A DNA stretch of 34,820 nt from Acidobacteriales bacterium 13_2_20CM_55_8 (GCA_001914815.1 MNDG01000060.1:1-34820), one strand, 5' to 3'; counted from the stretch's first letter, positions 8,923 through 17,718 are shown. Numbers and translations are program-made. The notes: a model not told the origin generated them from the sequence alone.

Positions 8923-9192
8923 TCAGTCAATAGACTGCAACTCCTTTCCTGGCTTGAAGCGTACGGCTTTGCCGGGAGGGATAGAAACTTCCGCGCCGGT
9001 GCGCGGGTTCCGTCCGATGCCGGTCTTTCGCGGCCGTACGTTGAACACGCCAAAGCCCCGCAGTTCAATGCGATCGCCTTTGGCGAGTGCTCGCTTCATG
9101 CTTTCGAAAACAGTTTCCACGGCCGTCTCGGCCTTGGTCTTGGTGATGCCGGTCTTGTTGACCACTTCGTTGATGATGTCGAGCTTAATCAC
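8923..9192 (-). CDS. hup: HU/IHF-family DNA-binding protein
   Basis: 89 residues, the standard HU length. It contains KLDIINEVVNKTGITKTKAETAVETVFESM (helical dimer part). Then come GDRIELRGFGVFNVRPRK and the DNA-binding arm GRNPRTGAEVSIPPGKAVRFKPGKEL, the classic HU signature. A small nucleoid protein that bends DNA. The start is a GTG at 9192. It stands alone between the M50 protease and the Hfq-like gene, all on the minus strand. Confidence 0.95.
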   Translation of the reverse strand: MIKLDIINEVVNKTGITKTKAETAVETVFESMKRALAKGDRIELRGFGVFNVRPRKTGIGRNPRTGAEVSIPPGKAVRFKPGKELQSID

Positions 9193-9306
9193 AGGCGGCT
9201 CCCGACGGCGGGGTCAGTACGATCTACCAAGTGGTTGATGCTAAGGGACATAACGTAGATTGTCAACGGCAGGGTTTATCTCGGATGAGGCATGGGAGCC
9301 ACTGAT

Positions 9307-9753
9307 CTATCCCTTCCGCTCTGCTTCCTTATACATGTACTTAATCGAAGGCTTGTAGATCATCAGATTGGGCTGGCCGTTGCGATTCACTTTGATGCAA
9401 GACTTGTCATCCCACTCGATGATGCCATGAATTTCTTCACCGTCCTTCAGCACCACCACCATCGGCGTCCTGGATTGCATTTGCTTCTGGTAGTAAAAAT
9501 TCTCGGCGTTGGTCTGTTCCGGAGGCGCTGTCTTCCTGCCGCTGCCACCGCTACCACCACTGCCGCGGTCGTTGCGGTCATTGCGATCGGGGCGGTCCAC
9601 GCGTTCAGGCCGGTCACGGCGATCGCTGATGGAGAGCTGGGCCTGATTATTGTGCTCGGCGCGATTCAAGGAAGGCCGGATGAGCTTACGGTTGGCAAAT
9701 CCTTCCTGTTCGAGCGGTCGCTCGGCTGGCAAAGAATCGATTGCATCTTTCAT
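9307..9753 (-). CDS. hfq: Hfq-like Sm-fold RNA chaperone with charged N-terminal arm
   Basis: The C-terminal ~65 residues resemble Hfq: [42 protein letters not shown] (Sm1-like), then [17 protein letters not shown]. The last part corresponds to the YKHAIS Sm2 motif of classical Hfq, but the histidine is replaced. Before it lies an unusual arm of about 85 residues, with the Arg/Asp-rich stretch [20 protein letters not shown] and a Gly/Ser linker GSGGSGGSG. Classical Hfq has any disordered tail at the C-terminus, so the layout is reversed. I chose ATG 9753 because GGTGG sits just upstream; ATG 9771 is possible, and the track start 9867 is unlikely. Probable role: sRNA/mRNA binding. Confidence 0.75.
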   Translation of the reverse strand: MKDAIDSLPAERPLEQEGFANRKLIRPSLNRAEHNNQAQLSISDRRDRPERVDRPDRNDRNDRGSGGSGGSGRKTAPPEQTNAENFYYQKQMQSRTPMVVVLKDGEEIHGIIEWDDKSCIKVNRNGQPNLMIYKPSIKYMYKEAERKG

Positions 9754-9949
9754 GGCACCACCATTCGACATATTTTTTAGCGGGCCACAATACGTCGCTG
9801 CTGTGATTGTGGGTGCTGAAGGTGTGAAACGTTGCAATACCGTAGCACAGGAATCGAGCTGTGACAATCCTCAACTAGTAGGGAGGGAAGGATTTAGCAA
9901 AGTAGCTGTTTCTGGCGAGTTCTCCAATGCAGCTTCAACGCGCGAAGAC

Positions 9950-10008
9950 GGCTGAATGCTGACGAATGCTGACGGCTGAATGTTGACGGCTGAATGTTGA
10001 GGGCTATT
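9950..10008. repeat. Heptad repeat locus 1 (GCTGAAT/GTTGACG units)
   Basis: Tandem degenerate 7-mers: GCTGAAT, GTTGACG, GCTGAAT, GTTGAGG and partial copies. They lie immediately downstream of, and just overlapping, the holB stop (TAG at 10004-10006). The period of seven is kept although the bases vary. It belongs with the other heptad loci in this window. Confidence 0.75.
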
Positions 10009-11038
10009 GATGACGACCAGGTTGCTCAACCCCGCTCCACCGCCGTAGCAAACGCGTCCAAAGAGAGCGAACGTAAGAGATTGCGGCGCATGCCGCGCTC
10101 CTGTTGCGAACCAGTTCCGGAGTACCGCTATTCAAGAAGGTCAGGTCCTGCAAGAGAGAATAAAGAGTACGCAGAAGTTCCTCGGTTTTTTCGCGGCCTT
10201 CCGCTCCAGCACGATAGGTCTCGGTCACTTTAAAAAGCTCGCTGTGATCCGTGCTGCGTAATGCGGAGCCAAGAATTGTCAGGGCATGGGCGCGGGCGGA
10301 AGTGTAGGCAGCGAGATCAAAACTGCGGGCGCGTCCCACGGCGCCTTCGCTGAGACGCGCTACCAGGGTGCGTTGTTTCGAGTTCCAATCAGGTCGATAT
10401 TTGGCTAGATACTGCTCGACTACTTGCGCGGGCAGAGCAGCCAGAGAACAAATCATCGAACGCGACCGTATTGTAGGTAGAAGTGCACCAGGGTTATCGG
10501 CCAATAGGAAAATCGTAGCGAACTCGGGAGGCTCCTCCAGCACCTTGAGCAGCGAGTTCGCTGCTTCTTTCATGAAGGCAGAATCGCTGAAAATATAGAC
10601 ACGTTCCTTTGCCTCTCCAGGACGGAAGTAAATGGTTTCGATCACGCGGCGCACCTGGTCCACTTTGATCATCATTTGCGGAGGGTCGGGCGGGATCACC
10701 AGTACGTCGGGATGAGTCTGCACAAAAAGACGCGTTTCTTTCTTGTCAGTCTCACGTAACGCTTCGCGAGCTTCGATGGCCTCAGTAAACCGGGTATCAA
10801 GATCTTCCGCTTGGGCGATGCGAACGCAGTTCGAACACTTGCTGCAGAAATCCGGCAGGTCGTCGGTAAGGATAGGCGACAGGCAATTCATCGCCTTGGC
10901 GAGCATCAGGGAAAGCGTATATTTCCCGGAACCGGCCGGACCAGCCAGGATCACCGCATGGGGAAAACGATTCCGCGCCAACATATCGCGCAGGCGATGA
11001 ATGACGTCGGCATTACCGTAGAAGTCGGAGAAGCCCAT
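10004..11038 (-). CDS. holB: DNA polymerase III delta-prime subunit (clamp loader)
   Basis: AAA+ protein of 344 residues. The N-terminal GFSDFYGNADVIHRLRDML is the usual clamp-loader opening. Walker A follows as GPAGSGKYTLSLMLAKAMNC, a zinc module as FCSKCSNCVRIAQ, sensor-type sequence as LKVLEEPPEFATIFLLADNP, and the SRC-like motif as LLPTIRSRSM. HolB helps open the sliding clamp during DNA replication. An insertion of about 30 residues follows the zinc module (IEAREALRETDKKETRLFVQ). It lies downstream of tmk on the same strand, a common bacterial pairing, but separated here by 160 bp of repeats. Confidence 0.92.
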   Translation of the reverse strand: MGFSDFYGNADVIHRLRDMLARNRFPHAVILAGPAGSGKYTLSLMLAKAMNCLSPILTDDLPDFCSKCSNCVRIAQAEDLDTRFTEAIEAREALRETDKKETRLFVQTHPDVLVIPPDPPQMMIKVDQVRRVIETIYFRPGEAKERVYIFSDSAFMKEAANSLLKVLEEPPEFATIFLLADNPGALLPTIRSRSMICSLAALPAQVVEQYLAKYRPDWNSKQRTLVARLSEGAVGRARSFDLAAYTSARAHALTILGSALRSTDHSELFKVTETYRAGAEGREKTEELLRTLYSLLQDLTFLNSGTPELVRNRSAACAAISYVRSLWTRLLRRWSGVEQPGRHQ

Positions 11039-11044
11039 AAGTTA

Positions 11045-11190
11045 GAAGCATTCAGCAATCAGCATTCAACCCAACATATTCCATGAGCTCTGAGCTCTGC
11101 ATAAACCAGCATACTCGCAAGCACATTGACGAGCAGTGTCCGAGACAACTGAACCCGAGCACTCAGCAATCAGCACTCAGCATTGAGCCA
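11045..11190. repeat. Heptad repeat locus 2 (CAGCATT/CAGCAAT/CAGCACT units), two clusters
   Basis: Two clusters lie between holB and tmk. At 11045-11072 the sequence AGCATTCAGCAATCAGCATT repeats with period seven. At 11158-11190 CAGCAAT, CAGCACT and CAGCATT follow each other. Both face the same way. Between them are GAGCTCT direct repeats (11092-11099 region). No gene is visible in this 160-bp gap. Confidence 0.7.
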
Positions 11191-11197
11191 GCAAGGT

Positions 11198-11875
11198 TCA
11201 CGCCGTCTTCGCGGCCAGCTTCAACTTGCGCCGGACTACTTTCACGATTTGTGCGTGAGTCTCGTCAGCGCTGCCGCGTGCGTCTACTACAACGACACGT
11301 CCCGGTTCCCGGGCGGCAATCGCCAGATATGTGTTTCGCACACGGCCGAAGAAAGCGCGACTTTCTTGCTCGAAACGATTTTCATTTTCTCCGCTGCCAG
11401 TCGGGTCACGCCTCCGATTTCGGCGGCGGGCGCGTTCAACGCTGGCGGCAACATCAGAATCCATCAGGATCGTGAGCTCGGGTTTCAGATCGCCACAGAG
11501 AATTCGATGGAGCGCCAGCACTGGTTCGCTGCCGAGCTTACGTCCGCCGCCCTGATACGCCTCCGTGGAGTCGGTGAAACGATCGCACAGCACTACTTGA
11601 CTTTGAGCGAGAGCGGGCTGAATCACTTCCTCGATATGCTGCGCGCGCGAGGCGAACATCAGCGCCAGTTCGGCAAAGGGTGACAGCCCCGCAGTGGAAG
11701 TATCAAGCAGCAAGTGGCGGATTTTCTCTCCAGTCGCAGTTCCTCCCGGCTCACGAGTTACCAGCACCTGGAAGCCTTGCTCGCGCAACACTGCAGCCAG
11801 CTTCTCCGCTTGCGTGCTCTTGCCGCAACCATCAAGCCCTTCGAAAGTGATGAATTTGCCGCGATGGGCGGGCAT
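11198..11875 (-). CDS. tmk: Thymidylate kinase
   Basis: Phosphorylates dTMP to dTDP. The P-loop FITFEGLDGCGKSTQAEKLA is at the N-terminus. Further motifs are VTREPGGTATGEKIRHLLLD and the DRx motif VVLCDRFTDSTEAYQGGGR. The lid region ARRRNRRRDPTGSGENENRFEQE is longer and more basic than in E. coli. I place the start at ATG 11875 (MPAHRGKFITFEG). The track start 11929 would make the protein begin inside the heptad repeat. A mostly normal-length protein of 225 residues. Confidence 0.93.
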   Translation of the reverse strand: MPAHRGKFITFEGLDGCGKSTQAEKLAAVLREQGFQVLVTREPGGTATGEKIRHLLLDTSTAGLSPFAELALMFASRAQHIEEVIQPALAQSQVVLCDRFTDSTEAYQGGGRKLGSEPVLALHRILCGDLKPELTILMDSDVAASVERARRRNRRRDPTGSGENENRFEQESRAFFGRVRNTYLAIAAREPGRVVVVDARGSADETHAQIVKVVRRKLKLAAKTA

Positions 11876-11903
11876 CGAAGAAATGATAGCACCGGAAAAA
11901 GAC

Positions 11904-11986
11904 AGCACTTGGCACTTAGCAATTAGCATTTGGCCCCTTGAGGTCTGGGGAAGTTGCTAAGTGCCAAATGCTAAGTGCCAAGTGCT
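11904..11986. repeat. Heptad repeat locus 3: 18-bp inverted repeat of AGCACTT/GGCACTT units
   Basis: The left arm AGCACTTGGCACTTAGCA (11904-11921) is the exact reverse complement of 11969-11986, with 47 nt between. Further imperfect heptads (AATTAGCATTTGG; GTTGCTAAGTGCC) lie inside. It fills the gap between the tmk start and the M61 peptidase gene and could fold into a long cruciform or RNA hairpin. Confidence 0.8.
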
Positions 11987-12081
11987 GGTTTTCTTGCGCG
12001 TGACTGCGATCGCTTCCAGCTGGTATATTCGTGAGCCTCGCTTGCATCTCGATGCGGTTAATCCATGCAGGAGCATCTCCG

Positions 12082-12741
12082 ATGACTACTTCCCCCTATC
12101 GTGTGCTGTGCTGGCTTCTATTTTTGCTCACGCTGACGATTCCTATCTTCGCGGCCGGACCTGCTCCGCACATCACAATCGCGCTAGACGCCACAGAGGC
12201 GCCTCGCAAGATTTTTCACGCGCGCATGACGATTCCTACTACCGGGGGCCCGCTCACCCTCTACTATCCGAAGTGGATTCCTGGCGAACACGGGCCAACC
12301 GGGCCGATTCAGGATCTGGCGGGACTGAAGTTCACTGCCAACGGTCAGATTCTGAAATGGCGGCGCGATCTGCTCGACGGGTGGACCATCCACGTAGATG
12401 TTCCCGCCGGAGCTGCCAGCGCGGACGCATCGTTGGACTTCATCTCCCCCGCGGGGGCCGAAGGTCTCTATACGGGCGGTCGGTCGGCTACGGACAAGAT
12501 GTCGGTAATAAGTTGGAACACCATGCTGCTTTATCCCGCGGGGTGGACTTCGGATGAGCTCACCTACGAAGCAACCCTCCGGCTTCCGGCAGGATGGAAA
12601 TACCCTGGTGGATTCGCCCGTGATCACCGGCCAATATATGCGAGTAGTGCCGCTGGCACAGAATCCGCTTCGCGAGATGGATATTGCCGCAGACAGTGCC
12701 GCCGCTCTGGACGCGCCTCCGGAAGTCGTAGATCACTATAA
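12082..12741 (+). pseudogene. M61 peptidase, N-terminal fragment (frame breaks near 12600)
   Basis: ATG 12082 is preceded by AGGAG at a good distance and opens with a signal peptide (RVLCWLLFLLTLTIPIFAAG), so the protein is exported. Residues ~25-172 are the N-terminal beta domain of glycyl-aminopeptidase-like M61 proteins (LYYPKWIPGEHGPTGPIQDLAGL). The real homology ends at LRLPAGWK near 12600. Beyond that the frame reads through unrelated residues to a stop at 12741. The continuation is in the +1 frame as the next entry, with an estimated 15-25 residues absent at the joint. Confidence 0.8.
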
Positions 12742-13891
12742 GAACTTGATTGACCAGGCTGAAAAGTTGTTTGGCGCGCATCACTATCGTGAATATCACT
12801 TCGTATACAGCCTCAGCGATCACGTCGCTCATTTCGGTCTCGAGCATCATGAATCGAATGACAGCCGGGTGGACGAACGTGGCATGGTGAACCCAGGCAA
12901 ACGGCTTCTTTTCGCTGGGCTCCTGCCCCACGAGTACGTGCATTCGTGGAACGGAAAATATCGCCGGCCGGCGGATCTGAGCACGCCTGATTACGAGAAG
13001 CCCATGCAGACCGATCTGCTCTGGGTGTACGAGGGGTTGACTTCCTATCTGGGAGATCTGCTGACTGCGCGCAGCGGCATCCGCACGCCGGAAGAAGCTC
13101 GGGACCAGTTGGCATCGATCGCAGCCGACTTGGATCACAGGTCAGGACGCGTCTGGCGCAATTTGCAGGACACTGCCGACGGTGTGCCTGATATGCAGGG
13201 AGCGCCCCGGCAATGGGATTCTTGGCGGCGTCCTTTGGATTATTACGACGAAGACGTCCTGAACTGGCTATGGGTGGATACGATCATTCGGCAGCAGACT
13301 CAAGGCAAGAAATCGATCGACGATTTTTGCCATCTCTTTCACGGCGGACAAAGTGGCCCACCCGAGGTCAAGGCCTACACCTTCGATGATGTAGTAAACG
13401 CGCTCAACCAAGTCACCGCTTACGACTGGCGTGGCTTTTGGACGGAGCGGCTGACTAATCATGGTCCGGGAGCACCCTTGGGAGGAGTCACAAACAGCGG
13501 CTGGAAGATTGTTTACGACGATACTCGTTCCAGCCTGATGAAGACTCGCGAAGAGGAGCGCAACACCATTGATGCTTCCTACTCGATCGGGCTTTATTTA
13601 CGCGACGATGGTTCCCTCGTGGACACGATTGAAGGCATGACGGCCGCCGCCGCAGGTATCGGTCCGGGAATGAGAGTCGTGGCTGTGAATGGACGACGTT
13701 TCACCGCAGACGTGCTGCGAGACGCGCTCAAAGCGGGGAAGAGCAGCTCACAGCCGCTGGAACTGCTGGTCGAGAACACGGACTATTACAAGACGTACAA
13801 GCTCGATTATCACGGCGGCGAGAAATATCCGCACTTGGTGCGTGATGACTCAAAGCCCGACATGCTAAGCGACATCATCAAGCCGCGTTGA
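12554..13891 (+). pseudogene. M61 peptidase, catalytic and PDZ-like C-terminal fragment
   Basis: True homology starts near 12600 at NTLVDSPVITGQYMRVV. The catalytic domain follows: HFGLEHHESNDSR, zinc motif LLPHEYVHSWNGKYRRPA (HExxH) and WVYEGLTSYLGDLLTA with the third zinc ligand. The last ~110 residues form a PDZ-like domain (GLYLRDDGSLVDTIEGMTAAAAGIGPGMRVVAVNGRRF). M61 peptidases are exported aminopeptidases that remove N-terminal glycine or similar residues. The catalytic residues are intact, so the split may be a sequencing or assembly error, not decay. The ATG given by the track (12554) is out of frame with the real N-terminus and is not a plausible start. Confidence 0.82.
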
Positions 13892-13907
13892 GATAGGTTA
13901 GAGCAGT

Positions 13908-14651
13908 TTATGTCTCGCTAACGCCCGCAAACAGATCTGTCTCCTGCGCAATTGAGCTCGAACTCGACGCAGCGAGGTGAAACATTTCCTGCCGCGCCCG
14001 CTGGCGCATGTTCTCTTCAAAACGCGGCCAGAGCGGCCCCTGGCTGGTATGCGCCTTGAATGCGGCAATCTTGGCTTCAAGAAATTCACCAATATCGATG
14101 CACGCCGTGGGAGCGGAGGACACGATGGGCGGTCTGTTCGGAAGCGTGAAGTTGGCCGTCGAGTAGTACAGTTTTTGAGCGAGGTGCGGAGTAATTCCGC
14201 CCTGCAATTGATCGGGATAACGATTTGCGCGGCCTGCCCAATGAAAAGCCACAGTCGCGAATACTGAAACCATGGAATGGTCGGTGTGGCCGGTAAGGCC
14301 TCCTTCTGGTCCAAAGGTGAGTAGTACCTGAGGACGAAATTCGCGCAAATGCCGGGTCAGATCGCAAATGACCTTATAGGAATCCTGACGATGAAGCTGG
14401 CCGTCGGGATAGTCAAGCACAATTCCGCGATTCACTTTCAGAATCTCGCACGCAGCAGCGAATTCTTTGCGGCGAATGGCCGCGAGCTCCTGATCGTTCT
14501 TCGCTCCGCCGCGATTACTGGCTGCCTGTCCCGGCGTGAGACATGCGACGCAAGTCTCCACTTTACGTTCGCCATACAAGCGCAACGAACCGCCGAAGCT
14601 GCCGGCTTCGTCGTCCGGATGTGCCGTGATCACCATCAGCCGCAGAGGCAT
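13908..14651 (-). CDS. PIG-L/LmbE-family zinc deacetylase
   Basis: The N-terminal motif VITAHPDDEAGSFGG (AHPDDE) and the later GHTDHSMVSV supply the zinc ligands and base of GlcNAc-type de-N-acetylases. The middle FGPEGGLTGHTDH is also typical. The family removes acetyl groups from GlcNAc-containing small molecules such as glycolipids, thiol precursors or antibiotics. The substrate cannot be deduced. It follows rnhB on the same strand with 42 bp between, so they may be co-transcribed. It is convergent with the M61 gene. Confidence 0.85.
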   Translation of the reverse strand: MPLRLMVITAHPDDEAGSFGGSLRLYGERKVETCVACLTPGQAASNRGGAKNDQELAAIRRKEFAAACEILKVNRGIVLDYPDGQLHRQDSYKVICDLTRHLREFRPQVLLTFGPEGGLTGHTDHSMVSVFATVAFHWAGRANRYPDQLQGGITPHLAQKLYYSTANFTLPNRPPIVSSAPTACIDIGEFLEAKIAAFKAHTSQGPLWPRFEENMRQRARQEMFHLAASSSSSIAQETDLFAGVSET

Positions 14652-14693
14652 GCAGCGATTGTAACGGAGGACCCTGTTCGGCTGGATTCCTGC

Positions 14694-15449
14694 CTAAACT
14701 GCCTGCTCCTCAAGTTCGCGAACAGATTCTTCCTGATCTTCTCCCAGCATGAATGCCAGCACCTCCTGCGGCACAGGAGCATTCCACACAGGCGCGAACG
14801 ACTGGCGGTGGAGCGGAGAAGGACCGTGCTGACGCAGGGCAGCGAGATGATGAGCCGTGCTGTATCCCTTATTGGAGGCCAGTCGGTAAACGGGAAACAC
14901 AGGGTCCCACTCCCTGACCATGCGATCGCGCTCAACCTTAGCCAGGATAGAGGCCGCAGCGATGGATGCGGAAAGCGCGTCGCCGTGAATGATGGCCCTT
15001 TGCGGCAGATCGCAGTCCAACCGCAACGCATCGATCAGCAGATGGTCGGCGCTGGGTTTTAGCTGGGTTACTGCGTCCAGCATGGCGACCCGTGAGGCCT
15101 GATAAATATTTATCTGATCAATTCGGGCTGCATCCACCGCAGCGATGGCCCAGGCAATCGCATGCTGGCGGATGCGCTCAGCTAATATTTCCCGCCGCTC
15201 AGGCAGCAGCAGCTTCGAATCACGCAGTCCGCGAACTCTATATTCCGGATCGAGAATGACGGCGGCGGCAACAACTGGTCCAAACAGAGAGCCGCGTCCC
15301 ACTTCATCTACTCCTGCGACTAGACGAGCTCCGCACTCCCACGCTTTATTTTCGTATCGGAGCGTACAGCGCAGTCTTTTCAGCAGCCGAAGTTTTGCTG
15401 CGGACGGAGACAGCGTTTTCTCGGGCGCGAGTTTTGCTTTGGTGGCCAC
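14694..15449 (-). CDS. rnhB: Ribonuclease HII
   Basis: Removes ribonucleotides from DNA and RNA-DNA hybrids. Catalytic motif VAGVDEVGRGSLFGPVVAAAVIL at about residue 45 carries the DE pair; the usual DEAGRGPL is DEVGRGSL here. Further active-site sequences are LLIDAL, GDALSASIAAASILAKVERD and SNKGYSTAHHLAAL. The start is a GTG at 15449; the ~40 residues before the domain are basic. It is the usual downstream neighbour of rplS, but a PilZ gene on the other strand is inserted between them. Confidence 0.93.
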   Translation of the reverse strand: MATKAKLAPEKTLSPSAAKLRLLKRLRCTLRYENKAWECGARLVAGVDEVGRGSLFGPVVAAAVILDPEYRVRGLRDSKLLLPERREILAERIRQHAIAWAIAAVDAARIDQINIYQASRVAMLDAVTQLKPSADHLLIDALRLDCDLPQRAIIHGDALSASIAAASILAKVERDRMVREWDPVFPVYRLASNKGYSTAHHLAALRQHGPSPLHRQSFAPVWNAPVPQEVLAFMLGEDQEESVRELEEQAV

Positions 15450-15657
15450 GAACGAGAGACAAGGGCATCTTCGCCTAGACCAGTTTGCGATGCAACTGTG
15501 GAAAATGGCGAAATCTCCAAAAATGTGTTCCGGCGCCGTCCTCAGTTTGGAAGTCTCCGCACCAGGTAACTAATAGTGCGGTTACTACCGTAAATTGACC
15601 CTCGTTCTGTCACTTGTTATTTTCACTCAAGGATTTGCCCGTCCGCGGACGTGGGTT

Positions 15658-16419
15658 GTGACACAAGAGCTCTCCAACAAGCCGCCGGAGCGCAGTGGCA
15701 AGCGCATCCATGTCGCTCTGCCCATTCGTGTTACTTATTGGGACAGCAAGCACAAACCATGCCTGGAAATGGCCTGCACCTATGACATTTCTTCGCGTGG
15801 TGCCAGAATCACCGGGTTGCGCTGCGTCAAGGCAACAGGAGAAATCGTTGCCGTCGAGCGCGGACGCAACCGTGCTTTCTGCCGTGTTATCTGGGTAGGC
15901 GAGGCCAACTCCGAGTTGCATGGCCAGGTTGGAATTCAATGTGTCGAGTCCGAACGTCTGATGTGGGAGACCGAACTGCGCGATATGGAAGAGGTCTACG
16001 ACCCGCTTCAGAGGGATACTGGGATTTCGCGCATGAATTCCAGAGCGTCGCTGGGAAGCGGCAACCGCAGACGTCAGCAACGTTTTTCAGCCGAGGGAGT
16101 GGCGGAGTTGCTAAAGCGTGGCCCAGACTCTACCCATACCGAAGCCGACTTGAAAAATCTGTCCGAGACAGGCTGCCTCATCAAGACCAAGCAAGCGGTG
16201 CTGCCGGGCACAGATCTAAAGCTGGTCTTGAATGTCTCCAACTACGATCTAAGCGTGAAGGGACAAGTTCGGCACGCGGCTGAGGTGGGACTGGGCGTCG
16301 AGTTTCGCGAAATTCGCAAAGGTGACAAGCAGACGCTGCAATACCTACTCCGCAAACTTTCCGAACAGTGGGAAGAAGAAGAGAAACCCAAAGCCAAGTC
16401 CGCCGTAATCTCGTTCTAA
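15658..16419 (+). CDS. Protein with two PilZ-like domains
   Basis: The track opens at a TTG (15595). GTG 15658 (VTQELSNKPPERSGKRIHV) is my preferred start because the region before it is not protein-like; no clear ribosome site is visible for either. Domain 1 (to ~125) has KRIHVALPIRVTYW and YDISSRGARIT, a DxSxxG motif. Domain 2 begins RRRQQRFSAEGVAELL, with KNLSETGCLIKT and VGLGVEFREI. Domain 1 lacks a full RxxxR box, so only the second may bind c-di-GMP. The acidic-basic tail EEEEKPKAKSAV is probably disordered. It is convergent with rplS, with 4 nt between the stops. Confidence 0.75.
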   Translation: MTQELSNKPPERSGKRIHVALPIRVTYWDSKHKPCLEMACTYDISSRGARITGLRCVKATGEIVAVERGRNRAFCRVIWVGEANSELHGQVGIQCVESERLMWETELRDMEEVYDPLQRDTGISRMNSRASLGSGNRRRQQRFSAEGVAELLKRGPDSTHTEADLKNLSETGCLIKTKQAVLPGTDLKLVLNVSNYDLSVKGQVRHAAEVGLGVEFREIRKGDKQTLQYLLRKLSEQWEEEEKPKAKSAVISF

Positions 16420-16423
16420 AATT

Positions 16424-16804
16424 CTAGGACTTCCCAACTGCTTCCGCGACGACATGCTCTCGCTCGACATCCTTGAGTCGAGCTGCTTTGCCCCTGAGAG
16501 TGCGCAGATAATACAGCTTGGCGCGGCGGACTTTCGAAGAACGCAGCAGCTCGATCCGGTCAATCACCTTGGAGTTGATGGGAAATATGCGCTCCACACC
16601 GTGGCCAAAGCTGATTTTTCTTACTGTGAAGCTGGCTTGAGGGCCGCGGGTGCGCGCAATCACGACGCCTTCAAATGCCTGCAATCGTTCCTTGTCACCT
16701 TCTTTGATTTTCACATGCACGCGAACGCTATCGCCCGGAACAAAGGCAGGAAGATCGGTGCGCAGTGTCTTGGCCAGAAGTTTCTCGATGATCAGATTCG
16801 ACAT
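16424..16804 (-). CDS. rplS: 50S ribosomal protein bL19
   Basis: 126 residues, normal length. Diagnostic sequences are [77 protein letters not shown]. It sits at the subunit interface of the ribosome. It is the last gene of the rpsP-khpA-rimM-trmD-rplS run, 18 bp after trmD. Confidence 0.97.
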   Translation of the reverse strand: MSNLIIEKLLAKTLRTDLPAFVPGDSVRVHVKIKEGDKERLQAFEGVVIARTRGPQASFTVRKISFGHGVERIFPINSKVIDRIELLRSSKVRRAKLYYLRTLRGKAARLKDVEREHVVAEAVGKS

Positions 16805-16822
16805 GATGATATCCCCCTCGTT

Positions 16823-17632
16823 CTAACTACTTCGGCCCGTAATCTGGGTCAGCAATTCCTTATCTTCCTCGCTGAGCACAATCTGCTGGAGAAGATCGGG
16901 GCGGTTCCGCACCGTTTTTTCAAGCGCTGTTCGACGTCGCCAGCGCCGGATGTCTTCGTGATTGCCTGAAACCAGCACTTCCGGCACCGTCATGCCCCGA
17001 AAATCGGCGGGTCTGGTGTAGTGCGGGTAATCCAGCAATCCGCCTGAAGCGCAGGTGGAAGTCGGGCCATCTGCAGCCTGGAAATCGGCTTGCGCAGTGA
17101 ATGATTCCTGTTGCGACGAAGCTTCATTCCCCAGTGCTCCTGGAATCAGCCGTGTCATTGTGTCCAGAATCACCGCTGCTCCCAGTTCGCCGCCACTCAA
17201 CACGTAGTCTCCGATGGACAACTCGCGGTCAGCGAGATATTCCCCGACTCGCTCGTCTACTCCTTCATACCGTCCGCAGATCAGGACGACCCGTTGCAGA
17301 CCCGCAAGTTCCTTTGCCGCGGCTTGGTCGAAGCGTTTACCTTGCGCCGAAAGCAGCACCACGCTCTGCTCGGTGCCGCCGGCCACGCGATCTTCCCACG
17401 AATGCACTTTCAACGCTTCCAGACATTCAAAGATCGGTTCCGGCTTCAGGACCATGCCCTCGCCGCCGCCAAATGGGCGGTCATCCACAGTGCGGTGCCG
17501 GTCATGCGCGAACGCCCGCAAATCGTTGATTTCGACATCTACCAACCCAGCTTCCCGCGCCCGACGGACAATGCCGTAATCCAGGGGTCCGCGAAAGAAA
17601 TCGGGAAAGATCGTTAAGATATCGACCTTCAT
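16823..17632 (-). CDS. trmD: tRNA (guanine-37-N1) methyltransferase
   Basis: Methylates G37 of tRNAs using S-adenosylmethionine and prevents frameshifting. It begins MKVDILTIFPDFF. Characteristic motifs are HRTVDDRPFGGGEGMVLKPEP, the trefoil-knot cofactor site CGRYEGVDERVGEYLADRELSIGDYVLSGGELGA, and PHYTRPADFRGMTVPEVLVSGNH. Length (269) is normal. It follows rimM in the usual gene order, but with an 82-bp gap that holds a CTGTGT-type repeat. Confidence 0.97.
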   Translation of the reverse strand: MKVDILTIFPDFFRGPLDYGIVRRAREAGLVDVEINDLRAFAHDRHRTVDDRPFGGGEGMVLKPEPIFECLEALKVHSWEDRVAGGTEQSVVLLSAQGKRFDQAAAKELAGLQRVVLICGRYEGVDERVGEYLADRELSIGDYVLSGGELGAAVILDTMTRLIPGALGNEASSQQESFTAQADFQAADGPTSTCASGGLLDYPHYTRPADFRGMTVPEVLVSGNHEDIRRWRRRTALEKTVRNRPDLLQQIVLSEEDKELLTQITGRSS

Positions 17633-17686
17633 CGCGGATCTAAAAACTCGCTAACCAAAAAGGCCGGAGATCGCGAGATTTTCCTT

Positions 17687-17718
17687 CCTCCGTGTCGCTC
17701 TGTGTCCTCTGTGGTTAA
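17687..17718. repeat. CTCTGTGTCCTCTGTGG-type short tandem repeat
   Basis: CCTCCGTGT, CGCTCTGTGT, CCTCTGTGG repeat with a period of nine to ten bases and run into the rimM stop codon. I recall very similar strings dispersed in many unrelated environmental bacterial genomes, but could not check this. Confidence 0.6.

Noticed and set aside
8257-9258. 333-aa plus-strand ORF
   Set aside because: Antisense to the M50 protease and HU genes, which have clear motifs. The product is Arg/Gln-rich and without domain features.
11198-11929. Long tmk N-terminus from the track start
   Set aside because: The extra 18 residues are translated from the heptad repeat; the conserved protein begins at ATG 11875.
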